Shown here piece after piece: positions 9,565 to 17,805 of a stretch of DNA of 64,000 nucleotides. Within the stretch, counting starts at the first letter, position 1; each line of letters starts with the position of its first letter. The notes beneath the pieces are model-generated. The model was not told the origin of the DNA. It saw only the letters and a list, made by a program, of their open reading frames with translations, and searched no databases. Source of the DNA: an uncultured Marinicella sp. (GTDB taxonomy: Bacteria; Pseudomonadota; Gammaproteobacteria; Xanthomonadales; Marinicellaceae). The stretch covers positions 310,001 to 374,000 of the forward strand of contig CANNAM010000001.1 of the NCBI GenBank assembly GCA_947502595.1. The letters run 5' to 3'. The position numbers and the translations under genes are program-made.

Positions 9565-10515
9565 ATGAATTTACTTGCAAACATAAAATATGATTTCATG
9601 GGCCACCGCAAGATGGCTTTGATACTGTCATCAATAATGATTTTGGTGGCTTTCGGTTCCTTGTTTGCCCGTGGTTTGAACTTAGGTTTGGATTTCACTG
9701 GAGGCACAGTGGTGGTGGTTAACTTTGACCAAAAAGCTTCGCCGGCAGATGTCAGGGAGCAACTTGAAGCAGCGGGTTATGAAAAGCTGGTGGTTAAAAA
9801 TTTTGGTACCAGTCAAGATGTAGAAATCACTGTGCCTCCACAAGTTGATGCAACTACAGGTTTGGTTGTAGATGATGCCAAGCTCAGTAATGACATGTTG
9901 GAGGTGCTACAAAAGTTGGATGCATCGGCTGAAATCACCAAAGCCGATTTTGTCGGCTCTCAAGTCGGCGATGAGCTGATAGAACAGGGTTCGTTGGCCT
10001 TGTTGTATGCCATTATGGGTATTTTGATCTATGTTACCATTCGTTTTGAGTGGCGTTTTTCACTGGGTGCAATTGCAGCATTGGTGCATGATATCATCAT
10101 CACGGCAGGTGTTTTTTCCCTCTGGCAAGTGGAGTTTGATTTGACTGTTTTGGCGGCTTTGTTGGCGGTGATTGGCTATTCGTTGAATGACACCATTGTG
10201 GTGTTTGACCGCATACGAGAAAACTTCCGCAAAGGGCGTAAAGCCGAAACAGTGGATGTGATTAATAACTCAATTGGACAAACCCTGTCCCGCACAGTAA
10301 TCACTTCATTCACCACCATCTTGGTATTAACGGCGTTATTCATCTTCGGCGGTGATTTAATTCATGGCTTTGCCTTTGCTTTGTTGATTGGTGTTTTTGT
10401 GGGTACGTACTCCTCCATTTTTGTTGCGACCACCAGCACTTTGGCACTGGGTATCAGTCGTGAAGATTTGATTCCAGTTGAGAAAGAGGGTGCAAGTTTT
10501 GACCACATTCCATAA
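9565..10515 (+). CDS. secF: Protein translocase subunit SecF
   Basis: A 316-aa partner of SecD with six predicted membrane helices. The L-G-L-D-F-T-G-G motif lies near residue 37, and the fourth-helix region contains the Y-S-L-N-D-T-I-V-V-F-D-R-I-R-E signature. It follows secD by 10 bp with an AAGGAG ribosome site and is last in the operon; an intrinsic terminator follows at 10546. Confidence 0.97.
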   Translation: MNLLANIKYDFMGHRKMALILSSIMILVAFGSLFARGLNLGLDFTGGTVVVVNFDQKASPADVREQLEAAGYEKLVVKNFGTSQDVEITVPPQVDATTGLVVDDAKLSNDMLEVLQKLDASAEITKADFVGSQVGDELIEQGSLALLYAIMGILIYVTIRFEWRFSLGAIAALVHDIIITAGVFSLWQVEFDLTVLAALLAVIGYSLNDTIVVFDRIRENFRKGRKAETVDVINNSIGQTLSRTVITSFTTILVLTALFIFGGDLIHGFAFALLIGVFVGTYSSIFVATTSTLALGISREDLIPVEKEGASFDHIP

Positions 10516-10545
10516 GTCGAATACCAGACGTTAATTTATAGACCC

Positions 10546-10571
10546 AAAGCCCGATTCAATCGGGCTTTTTT
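10546..10571 (+). terminator. Intrinsic terminator after secF
   Basis: AAAGCCCGA (10546-10554) pairs with TCGGGCTTT (10560-10568) around a 5-nt loop and runs into six T's. Confidence 0.9.
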
Positions 10572-10706
10572 ATGCCTGCTCAATTATCCAGTCGGTGATT
10601 TGATTTGCGAGATGTTTTTTTGTAACTAAATATAAAACCCCTCGTTTTAACTTTATAAATCCATGGCGGATCAAGAATTTTAACAGTTGAACGAGAAGAG
10701 GTGGTT

Positions 10707-11231
10707 ATGAAAAATATAGTATTAAGTATGATTTTGATTATTGGTTTGGTTTCATTCGCGGCAAAGGCCAATGATGTTGATGAGTTGGAAAAGATTTTGG
10801 GTGTTGAGGCCGATGTAAAAATTACCTTAGGTCCAGGTATGCTGGGTTTAGCTAACTTATTCACCAAAGATGAACCTGAAGCCCAAGCCATACTGGCTGG
10901 TTTGCGTGATTTATCTATCAGTGTTTATGAACTGAAAGATTCTGTTGATGCCACCAAATTGGCAGGTTGGTTGCAAACCACTGTGGATAGTTTATCGCGC
11001 AAAGGGTTGTTGGAAATTGTGAAAATTGCGGATGGTGATGAGCGAGTACACGTGCTGGCCAAAGTCAATGGTACCAAGTTGAGCGATATAACGGTATTGG
11101 TTTATACACCTGGTGATGAATTTGTATACATAAGTATGGATGGTGACATTGATGCCAACAAGGTGCAGCAGGTAACCAAAAATTTCGATATCAACATCAA
11201 TGGCTTAAATGCGATGAGTCTCAGTTTATAA
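10707..11231 (+). CDS. Exported DUF4252-like protein
   Basis: A 174-aa protein from the ATG at 10707, with an AGAGG ribosome site just before it; the in-frame GTG at 10701 is less likely. A signal peptide spans about residues 1-21 (ends A-K-A). The mature part has the pattern of the DUF4252 family: an alternating alpha/beta protein with a central L-L-E-I-V-K-I section and a V-Y-I-S-M-D-G-D-I-D segment near residue 140. Function is unknown. It stands alone between the secF terminator and its own bidirectional terminator at 11261. Confidence 0.75.
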   Translation: MKNIVLSMILIIGLVSFAAKANDVDELEKILGVEADVKITLGPGMLGLANLFTKDEPEAQAILAGLRDLSISVYELKDSVDATKLAGWLQTTVDSLSRKGLLEIVKIADGDERVHVLAKVNGTKLSDITVLVYTPGDEFVYISMDGDIDANKVQQVTKNFDININGLNAMSLSL

Positions 11232-11260
11232 AGCCGGTTCAGTGAATCTGTTTTAACAGC

Positions 11261-11290
11261 AAAAAGACCAGGCAATGTCTGGTCTTTTTT
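11261..11290. terminator. Bidirectional intrinsic terminator
   Basis: AAAAAGACCAG (11261-11271) pairs with CTGGTCTTTTT (11279-11289), 7-nt loop. T-runs follow in both directions, so it serves the DUF4252 gene on the plus strand and the suhB-like gene ending at 11334 on the minus strand. Confidence 0.9.
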
Positions 11291-11333
11291 ATGACATGTA
11301 TATCAGAGTTTTGGCTGGCCAGCTATATGCAGG

Positions 11334-12122
11334 TCAGCTGTTGTAGATGGAATTCAATTGAGTGGATAACCAGGCTGAAAGCTTGAGGTTACCAGCGATG
11401 ACTTGGCGGGTGCTGCTGAAATTTCTTTTGGCACTGTAATCCATGCATTGTCCACCAGCTTCTTCAACCAATAAAATGCCGCCCAGCATTTCTGAATTTG
11501 GCATGTCGTTTTGCCAGTATGCATTGAGGCTACCACCGGCTACCATAGCTAAATCCAATGCTGGACTGCCCATTATACGGACATCGGCAGTGGTTTTATT
11601 GATGGTTCTTAAGGCCAGGGCTTGTGCTGCTGATTTGCTTTTATCACCTGAGTGATTGGTTGCAACCAATGACTCTTCGGGTTCGTTGTGGTTGCTGATA
11701 CGCAAACGTCGTTGGTTTAAAAATGCACCACCGCCTTTGCTGGCAGTGAACTCATCGTCAGTGATGGGGTTGTAAATCAAGGCTTCCTTGGTTTTACCGT
11801 TTTCAATCAAGATGATACTGATGGCACAGTGTGGAATGGCATGTAAAAAATTGGTCACGCCACTCAGTGGATTAATCAACCACACGCGTTCGGGGTTGGT
11901 GTATTCAGTTAAGGTTTGCTCATCACTTTGAATTTCATCTTCCGGATAAGCCTTTTTTAAAGTGTAGAAGATGTCGTTTAAGCTGACATTTATGGCTTGA
12001 TCAACAAAGCCATTGTTGAGTTTTTTATTGACTGACAGCAGTTCATTTTTAAACATCAACTGTTCTATTGAATTAGCGGCTTTCAGCGCTGCTTTTTTGG
12101 CTATATTTTGTTCAGGTGACAT
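11334..12122 (-). CDS. suhB: SuhB-like inositol monophosphatase-family protein, metal site degenerate
   Basis: This 262-aa protein aligns end to end, by eye, with E. coli SuhB, and suhB lies next to trmJ as in many gammaproteobacteria. The family phosphatase site D-P-L-D-G-T reads N84-P-L-S87-G-V here. The late P-W-D motif reads P208-N-S210, and the E-E pair near 67 reads D67-E68. Two of the four aspartate/glutamate metal ligands are clearly lost (D84N, D87S), a third (the late Asp) is Ser, and the fourth is Asp for Glu. Mg-dependent phosphatase activity is therefore unlikely. In E. coli, SuhB also acts in the Nus antitermination complex for rRNA operons, independent of catalysis. I infer that this copy keeps only that role. 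Divergent from trmJ across 73 bp. Confidence 0.82.
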   Translation of the reverse strand: MSPEQNIAKKAALKAANSIEQLMFKNELLSVNKKLNNGFVDQAINVSLNDIFYTLKKAYPEDEIQSDEQTLTEYTNPERVWLINPLSGVTNFLHAIPHCAISIILIENGKTKEALIYNPITDDEFTASKGGGAFLNQRRLRISNHNEPEESLVATNHSGDKSKSAAQALALRTINKTTADVRIMGSPALDLAMVAGGSLNAYWQNDMPNSEMLGGILLVEEAGGQCMDYSAKRNFSSTRQVIAGNLKLSAWLSTQLNSIYNS

Positions 12123-12152
12123 GAGCTAATTAGGATCCGTTGGTCTGTGCTG

Positions 12153-12181
12153 TTGATGGAAAAGTTCGAACCGCGTATGAT
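12153..12181 (+). promoter_or_regulatory. Candidate sigma-70 promoter of trmJ
   Basis: TTGATG (12153-12158), 17-bp spacer, TATGAT (12176-12181). Transcription would start near 12188, leaving only about 8 nt before the TTG start of trmJ. The short leader makes either the promoter or the start assignment doubtful. Confidence 0.45.
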
Positions 12182-12195
12182 ACCAAATCTTTAAC

Positions 12196-12960
12196 TTGAA
12201 TGACACTGTTGTGGATAGATTAGAAAACATTCGCTTTGCGCTGATAAATACCTCTCATGCCGGTAACATTGGTGCGTCTGCTCGAGCGATGAAAGTCATG
12301 GGCTTAAAACAATTGCATTTAATTGGTCCGACTGATTACCCCAGTGCTGAAGCCACTGCGCGTGCTTCAGGTGCAGATGATGTGCTATTTAATGCCAACG
12401 TACATGACAGCTTAGATCAGGCCATAGCACCCTGTACTTTGGTGTTTGGCAGCAGTGCGCGCAATCGCGGTATGGATATTCCGGTAATTGATTTGGCCGA
12501 GGCAGTTAAATTAATGCTTTCGACTGCAGCCAACCAACAAGTGGCGTTGTTATTTGGTAAAGAGCGCTATGGCATGACCAATGAAGAAATGCAGCGCTGC
12601 CATTATTTGGTTAAGTTTCCAGCAAATCCAGAGTATTCATCATTGAACTTGGCTGCAGCGGTACAGGTTGCAGCTTATGAAATTCGCAAGCAATGTTTAG
12701 AACTGCAAGCACCACCAGGAATAATTGAAGGTGGTTCTGCAATAACAGCAGAATTGCCCTTTGCGGATGCAGCTAAAATGCAAAGTTTTTACAACCACCT
12801 GTTTGCTGTGATGCATGAGGTGGACTTCATGCAAACTCAAAATGTGGACTCACTGACCGAGAAACTGAGGATGATGTTCAATCGCATGCGCATTGAGAAA
12901 CATGAGATGGATATTTTGCGCGGTTTTTTGAGTGCTGTGCGTAAGAACATCAAAAAATGA
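12196..12960 (+). CDS. trmJ: tRNA (cytidine/uridine-2'-O-)-methyltransferase TrmJ
   Basis: A 254-aa SPOUT-family enzyme that 2'-O-methylates position 32 of several tRNAs in the cytosol using SAM. Motif 1, with N-I-G-A-S-A-R-A-M-K, is near residue 24. The knotted C-terminal part shows L-F-G-K-E-R-Y-G-M-T-N (about 117-127) and S-S-L-N-L-A-A-A-V-Q (about 148-157). There is no in-frame ATG: an in-frame stop lies at 12178-12180 and the first possible starts are TTG 12196 and GTG 12211, so a non-ATG start is forced. No Shine-Dalgarno sequence is obvious. Neighbour of suhB, as in E. coli. Confidence 0.93.
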   Translation: MNDTVVDRLENIRFALINTSHAGNIGASARAMKVMGLKQLHLIGPTDYPSAEATARASGADDVLFNANVHDSLDQAIAPCTLVFGSSARNRGMDIPVIDLAEAVKLMLSTAANQQVALLFGKERYGMTNEEMQRCHYLVKFPANPEYSSLNLAAAVQVAAYEIRKQCLELQAPPGIIEGGSAITAELPFADAAKMQSFYNHLFAVMHEVDFMQTQNVDSLTEKLRMMFNRMRIEKHEMDILRGFLSAVRKNIKK

Positions 12961-12990
12961 GAAAATTTTACAACTGGTTTAAATTATTGC

Positions 12991-13018
12991 TTGACAGTTT
13001 TTCTCGAAGGGGTAAAAT
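12991..13018 (+). promoter_or_regulatory. Strong promoter of the tRNA-Asn gene
   Basis: Perfect -35 TTGACA (12991-12996), 16-bp spacer, -10 TAAAAT (13013-13018), followed by a GCGCG discriminator typical of stringently controlled stable-RNA promoters. Confidence 0.85.
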
Positions 13019-13051
13019 GCGCGTCTCATGTGAAGCATGACGTACCAATTT

Positions 13052-13127
13052 TCCCCGGTAGCTCAGTTGGTAGAGCGGGTGACTGTTAATCACTAGGTCG
13101 GCGGTTCAAGCCCGTCCCGGGGAGCCA
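13052..13127 (+). tRNA. tRNA-Asn (anticodon GUU)
   Basis: A 76-nt cloverleaf. The acceptor stem TCCCCGG pairs with CCGGGGA, the D arm contains GCTCAGTTGGTAGAGC, and the anticodon loop CTGTTAA gives GUU. The T arm contains GGTTCAAGCCC, and the CCA end is encoded (13125-13127). It has its own promoter and intrinsic terminator. Confidence 0.97.
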
Positions 13128-13136
13128 AATATTAAA

Positions 13137-13171
13137 AAACCGCTTAAAATAGTTTCAAGCGGTTTTTTTTT
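13137..13171 (+). terminator. Intrinsic terminator after tRNA-Asn
   Basis: AAACCGCTT (13137-13145) pairs with AAGCGGTTT (13157-13165) around an 11-nt loop, followed by a run of T's to 13171. Confidence 0.9.
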
Positions 13172-13217
13172 GCCTGAATATAAAACCAGAAATTAAAGTA
13201 TGTGTGTATTTACTATG

Positions 13218-13246
13218 ATGAAATTTTACACGCCATCATGTAAAAT
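13218..13246 (+). promoter_or_regulatory. Promoter and inverted-repeat operator of yfgM-bamB-der
   Basis: -10 TAAAAT (13241-13246) lies 17 bp after a weak -35, ATGAAA (13218-13223). A perfect inverted repeat, ATTTTACA-N8-TGTAAAAT (13223-13246), covers the spacer and the -10. That is where a dimeric repressor would block RNA polymerase. The regulator is not identifiable from this sequence; it is not a CRP, LexA or NrdR consensus. Confidence 0.55.
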
Positions 13247-13285
13247 AGCTCGCTTCGTTTAACTGAACACCGTTGGAATAATAAT

Positions 13286-13921
13286 ATGGCTTTTGAAGAA
13301 TATGATGATTACGAACAAGAACAATTGGTCAAGGAATGGCTGGGTAATAACTGGTTGACCATTGTTGCTGGTATTGCTATAGGTATTGGCGGACTGTGGG
13401 GCTATGGCCAATGGCAAAATTCACAAGTAATGAAAAGCCATTCAGCTGCGACAGAATTCGCAGCTCTGGAAGCGTCCTTAAAAGTCAGTGAAGCTGGCGA
13501 AATTGATCAGTTAATTGAAGACTATGAAGGTCAATATGGCAGTAATATTTATGCCGTTCAAGCACGCATGCAAGCGGCGAACAAAATGGTCGAAGATGGA
13601 AATTTGGCTGCAGCCAAAGACCAATACAAGGCTTTGATTGCTGCTAAGCCTGATAAACCCATTGCTGAAATGGCGCGGTTACGTTTGGCCCGTTTGTTGG
13701 TTTCTGAAAATGAATTCAGTGCAGCCACAGCCGAACTGGGTTTGGTACAGTCGAAAGCTTATCAGACCATTGTTGAAGAAGTTATGGGTGATATCTATGT
13801 GGCTCAAGGCAACCACAGCAAGGCACAAGATGCTTACCAGCTGGCGCTGAATGAAGGCGAAGGTTATTCGGGTAAGCAAATCATTGAAATGAAATTAGCT
13901 GACATCAAAGTCGTCAATTAA
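13286..13921 (+). CDS. yfgM: YfgM-like ancillary SecYEG translocon subunit
   Basis: A 211-aa inner-membrane protein. It has an acidic N-terminus (E-E-Y-D-D-Y-E-Q), one transmembrane helix (about residues 22-42), then a periplasmic TPR-like helical domain. YfgM is a SecYEG- and PpiD-associated periplasmic chaperone in E. coli. It is followed 38 bp later by bamB and then der, the usual yfgM-bamB-der order. The usual upstream hisS is replaced by tRNA-Asn. The promoter has an overlapping palindrome. Confidence 0.92.
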   Translation: MAFEEYDDYEQEQLVKEWLGNNWLTIVAGIAIGIGGLWGYGQWQNSQVMKSHSAATEFAALEASLKVSEAGEIDQLIEDYEGQYGSNIYAVQARMQAANKMVEDGNLAAAKDQYKALIAAKPDKPIAEMARLRLARLLVSENEFSAATAELGLVQSKAYQTIVEEVMGDIYVAQGNHSKAQDAYQLALNEGEGYSGKQIIEMKLADIKVVN

Positions 13922-13959
13922 AATCATTCAATTTGAAATTAAACAACAAAGAGGTATTG

Positions 13960-15093
13960 ATGAAACGTTTTTCCCTGTACTTAATGCTGTTGGCTTTGGT
14001 GGCTTGTGGTAATAAAAAAGATGAAGTTAAGCCCAATGAGTTGGTTGATGTTGCTTCACAAGGCAATGTCAAAACTTTGTGGAAACGCCAGTTTAAAGCC
14101 TCAGATAAAGCCTTTGGTTACAAATTAATTCCCGCAGAAAAAAATGGCAACGTTTTTGTTGCTACCCAATTTGGTAAAGTCTTCAGTCTGAACGCCAAAA
14201 CAGGTGTTACAAACTGGCAACAAGATCTAGCCACAGAAATCAGTGCTGGGCCGGGTGTTGGTGATACAGTGTTGGTGGTCGGTGGCCCAGAGGGTCAAGT
14301 TGTGGCTATGGACATTGATACTGGCTCAGTAATTTGGCAAGTAAGCGTGTCATCTGAAGTGCTCAGCCCGCCAGTGATTGATCGCAACAAAGTTGTGGTG
14401 CGTACTCAAGATGGCCGCATATACGGGTTTTCTATTCAAAATGGTCACCGTGACTGGAGTTTTGATACCAATATTCCTAATTTAACCTTGCGAGGTAACA
14501 GCACACCAGTGGCCAAAGGTGGTCGTGTTTACATCGGCTTTGATAATGGTAAAGTGGCGGCGTTGAATATCATGGATGGTGCTGTATTGTGGCAACAAAA
14601 TGTAATCAATAGCCAAGGTAAAACTGAAATTGATCGAATTGCTGATATTGACGGCGATATTGCCGTGGTAGCCACTGATTTGTATATTGCCAGTGCGGCT
14701 GACAAGACCATGTCAGTAGCGACGGAATCAGGTCGCCCATTGTGGAGTCAAAATATAGGTTCAGTTACTGGCGTAACTGTTTCTAGGCGGTCACTGTATT
14801 TAACTGATAACCAGTCCGTAGTGCACCAATTGAATCGTGCTGATGGGTCACGCGGCTGGACGCAAGATCAGCTGTTGAATCGTCAACTGACCAAGCCAAG
14901 TTTTTACTTAGGTGATTTGGTGGTAGGTGACTTAGCTGGGTATGTGCATTTCTTGGACGGCATAACTGGCGACATCATTAATCGCGTTCGTGTTGGTTCG
15001 GATAAGTTTTACCACTCACCGTTGGTGGTGGGTGATGTGATATTCACATATAGTCACGATGGTACACTCAGTGCCTTGCGTTTCAGTAAATAA
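13960..15093 (+). CDS. bamB: Outer-membrane assembly lipoprotein BamB
   Basis: A 377-aa lipoprotein of the BAM complex that inserts beta-barrel proteins in the outer membrane. The ATG at 13960 has an AAAGAGG ribosome site and gives a proper signal with lipobox L-V-A-C16; a TTG start at 13933 would add nine residues and is less likely. The body is an eight-bladed beta-propeller with repeats of the type G-x-V-x-A-L-x-x-x-x-G-x-x-x-W (for example near T-G-V-T-N-W-Q-Q and D-G-A-V-L-W-Q-Q). Der follows 15 bp later. Confidence 0.95.
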   Translation: MKRFSLYLMLLALVACGNKKDEVKPNELVDVASQGNVKTLWKRQFKASDKAFGYKLIPAEKNGNVFVATQFGKVFSLNAKTGVTNWQQDLATEISAGPGVGDTVLVVGGPEGQVVAMDIDTGSVIWQVSVSSEVLSPPVIDRNKVVVRTQDGRIYGFSIQNGHRDWSFDTNIPNLTLRGNSTPVAKGGRVYIGFDNGKVAALNIMDGAVLWQQNVINSQGKTEIDRIADIDGDIAVVATDLYIASAADKTMSVATESGRPLWSQNIGSVTGVTVSRRSLYLTDNQSVVHQLNRADGSRGWTQDQLLNRQLTKPSFYLGDLVVGDLAGYVHFLDGITGDIINRVRVGSDKFYHSPLVVGDVIFTYSHDGTLSALRFSK

Positions 15094-15108
15094 AGAGCAA
15101 CAGGCCAC

Positions 15109-16512
15109 ATGACTCCTATTATTGCCATAGTTGGCCGACCCAATGTGGGTAAATCAACCTTATTCAATGCACTAACCAATACCCGCGATGCTTTGGTTGC
15201 GGATATGCCTGGTTTAACTCGAGACCGTCAGTACGGTGAATTGCCATTAGAAGACTTTCAAACCACTTTGATAGATACTGGTGGCATGTTGGGCGATGAA
15301 GGTGCTTTGACTGAGTTGATGGATCAACAAATCATTCAGGCCATAGAAGAAGCCCACTTGGTTTTATTTGTGGTCAGTGCTCGCGATGGACTGGTTGGTG
15401 ATGATGAACGCATCCTTGAACGCATCCGTATGGCTGCTAAACCAATATTGTTGTTGGTTAATAAAGCGGAAGGTCAAGTCAATGAAATAGCCGTGTCTGA
15501 ATTTTATCAATTGGGCGTGGTTGATTTAATGGCTGTCAGTTCAGCACACCGCAAAGGATTGTCTGAACTAAAAGTATATCTAAATCAATATTTTCAAGCC
15601 AATAAAGAACAGTTTGAGACTGAAGTTATAGAAGACCATGGTCCAAAAATAGCGATTATTGGTAGGCCCAATGTGGGTAAATCAACCTTGGTCAACCGCC
15701 TGTTGCGTGAGGACCGTGTTTTGGCCTTTGATTTACCTGGCACCACCCGTGACAGTATCAGTTTGCCACTGATTTGGGATGACTTGCCTTATACGTTAAT
15801 TGATACGGCTGGGGTGCGGAAAAGGGCCAGAATCGGTGAAGGCATCGAAAAGTTCAGTATCCTTAAAACCATTGAATCAATTAAGCTCTCACATGTTTGT
15901 GTGATGATGATGGATGCCACCGAAGGCATAACTGATCAAGATTTACACCTTATGGGTTTGGCGGCTTACCATGCAAAACCAGTGATATTGGTGGTCAATA
16001 AGTGGGATAACCTGACTGAAGAGCATCGCAACTACGTCAAAGAAAAAATCAACCTGAAGATGCAAGCATTTGAATGGGTACCGTTGTTGTATATTTCTGC
16101 ACTACACGGTTCTGGCTTGCGGGTGTTGATGGAGCGCATTGACCGTTTGATGGATGCGGCAGACCAAGAATTATCAGCCAATAAGTTGACCAATGTGTTG
16201 AATGCAGCCTATAAAGCGCACCAACCACCTTTGGTTCAAGGTTTGAGTACCCAATTGAAGTTTGCGCACTCAGGTGGAAACCATCCAATGCGCATCGTAG
16301 TGCATGGCAAACGCACCACCAAATTACCAGATTCATACAAGCGCTATTTAGAAAACACCTTCAGAAAAGCATTTGATTTGAAAGGGGTGCCGATTATCAT
16401 GCAGTTCAAAGACGGTAAAAACCCTTACAAAGACAATGCAGGCAAAGAAAGGAAGTTCCCGTCGCGCAGAAAACAAGCCCACAACCAACCCAAACCTAAG
16501 CACAACTCATGA
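15109..16512 (+). CDS. der: Ribosome-assembly GTPase Der (EngA)
   Basis: A 467-aa tandem GTPase needed for 50S subunit maturation. Two G domains are visible: G1 G-R-P-N-V-G-K-S at about 9-16 and again near 187. G3 is D-T-G-G and D-T-A-G, and G4 is N-K-A-E and N-K-W-D. A KH-like domain and a lysine-rich tail follow. In the first domain the G4 last residue is Glu rather than the common Asp, which occurs in this family. It is third gene of the yfgM-bamB-der operon. Confidence 0.97.
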   Translation: MTPIIAIVGRPNVGKSTLFNALTNTRDALVADMPGLTRDRQYGELPLEDFQTTLIDTGGMLGDEGALTELMDQQIIQAIEEAHLVLFVVSARDGLVGDDERILERIRMAAKPILLLVNKAEGQVNEIAVSEFYQLGVVDLMAVSSAHRKGLSELKVYLNQYFQANKEQFETEVIEDHGPKIAIIGRPNVGKSTLVNRLLREDRVLAFDLPGTTRDSISLPLIWDDLPYTLIDTAGVRKRARIGEGIEKFSILKTIESIKLSHVCVMMMDATEGITDQDLHLMGLAAYHAKPVILVVNKWDNLTEEHRNYVKEKINLKMQAFEWVPLLYISALHGSGLRVLMERIDRLMDAADQELSANKLTNVLNAAYKAHQPPLVQGLSTQLKFAHSGGNHPMRIVVHGKRTTKLPDSYKRYLENTFRKAFDLKGVPIIMQFKDGKNPYKDNAGKERKFPSRRKQAHNQPKPKHNS

Positions 16513-16540
16513 GTAGGCAGTCTACTGACCACTGAATAGC

Positions 16541-17800
16541 ATGTCACTCCCCAAGTCAATTGACCACAGCCTTGCCATTAAATTAATCAACGCGCAGGCA
16601 GTCAATCGAATGACAACTACGGAACAACTGCCTTTATCAGCTGCGAATAACAGGGTGACAGCCAGCGTAATCACGGCCCCTGACGATATACCACAGTATG
16701 ATTGCAGTCGGATGGATGGTTATGTGCTCAACCTAGCCCAACTTAAAAGCCGAGCTTATGGCTTAAACAATCAGACACAGGCGGGATTCCAGCTACCGGT
16801 AGGTGAACCCATTCATGCCGAGCGACAATCATCTGTGCGCTTGTGCAATGGCCAAGCTTTACCCATCATGACAGGTGGGTTGATACCAGATGATGCCGAT
16901 GCCATTGTGTTGAAAGAACAGGCCAGTGTAGTTGATAACTGCCTGTGCTTTGATCAGTTGCCAGCCCAAAACCAATACATCAGATTTGCGGGTTCAGATC
17001 TGCAAAAGGGACAGGTTGTGATTCAGGCAGGCACTCGACTGAATGCATCGCAGCTTGGACTGTTGGCGTCTTTGGGGCTGCACCAAGTGATTGTTTATCG
17101 ACAGCCAAAAGTAGCCTTGATGGTAACGGGTGATGAATTGGTACAACCCGGGGAGACGAGTTTGCCAGGCCAAACTTATGATGCCAATACGGTGTTTCTT
17201 AGCCAAACATTATTAGAAATGGGTTGTGAAGTTAAGGTACTAGAGCCACTTTCTGATCAACAGCATGAAATAAAGCGGCGCATGCAGGCGCTGCGGTCAA
17301 CCGAGTTGGATGTGATTGTTTCTGTGGGTGGGGTGTCGATGGGTGATCGAGATTGGATACCTTCGGTGCTGGCAGAGCAGGGTGAAGTGCTGCTTCATAA
17401 AATCATGGTTAAACCAGGTATGCCAATGGTATTTGGCTTATTGGGTGCTGCACTGTATTTTGGTTTGCCAGGTAATCCAGTATCGGCATACAGTACCTTG
17501 TGTCAGTATGTGTTTCCAGTGTTACAGGCTTTGAACCAACAATCACCTGATATAATCACTTGGTCTGCCCAGTTATTGCATGAGGTTAAAAAGTCCCATC
17601 AACGCCGGGAGTTTATGCGTGGGTACTTTCAAGTCAGCTCAGAAGGACAGTTGCAAGTCAGTGTTTGTGGGGCTCAACAATCCAGCCGCATAGCATCTGT
17701 TGCTGCTGCCAACTGTTTTATTGTGTTGAGTGAGCCCGAACAGCAATTATTCACCGGTGATACTGTCCTCATTCAACCTTTCACTCAGTTTAAGGTGTAA
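16541..17800 (+). CDS. moeA: Molybdopterin molybdenumtransferase MoeA
   Basis: A 419-aa enzyme that inserts molybdate into adenylated molybdopterin in the cytosol. Family motifs are visible: S-R-M-D-G-Y near residue 55, V-T-G-D-E-L near 190, V-G-G-V-S-M-G-D-R-D near 262 and G-L-P-G-N-P-V-S-A near 307. It starts 28 bp after der and is followed 5 bp later by a rhodanese-ThiF protein, an obvious cofactor pair. No moaABCDE or other molybdenum genes are in the window. Confidence 0.94.
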   Translation: MSLPKSIDHSLAIKLINAQAVNRMTTTEQLPLSAANNRVTASVITAPDDIPQYDCSRMDGYVLNLAQLKSRAYGLNNQTQAGFQLPVGEPIHAERQSSVRLCNGQALPIMTGGLIPDDADAIVLKEQASVVDNCLCFDQLPAQNQYIRFAGSDLQKGQVVIQAGTRLNASQLGLLASLGLHQVIVYRQPKVALMVTGDELVQPGETSLPGQTYDANTVFLSQTLLEMGCEVKVLEPLSDQQHEIKRRMQALRSTELDVIVSVGGVSMGDRDWIPSVLAEQGEVLLHKIMVKPGMPMVFGLLGAALYFGLPGNPVSAYSTLCQYVFPVLQALNQQSPDIITWSAQLLHEVKKSHQRREFMRGYFQVSSEGQLQVSVCGAQQSSRIASVAAANCFIVLSEPEQQLFTGDTVLIQPFTQFKV

Positions 17801-17805
17801 ACACA

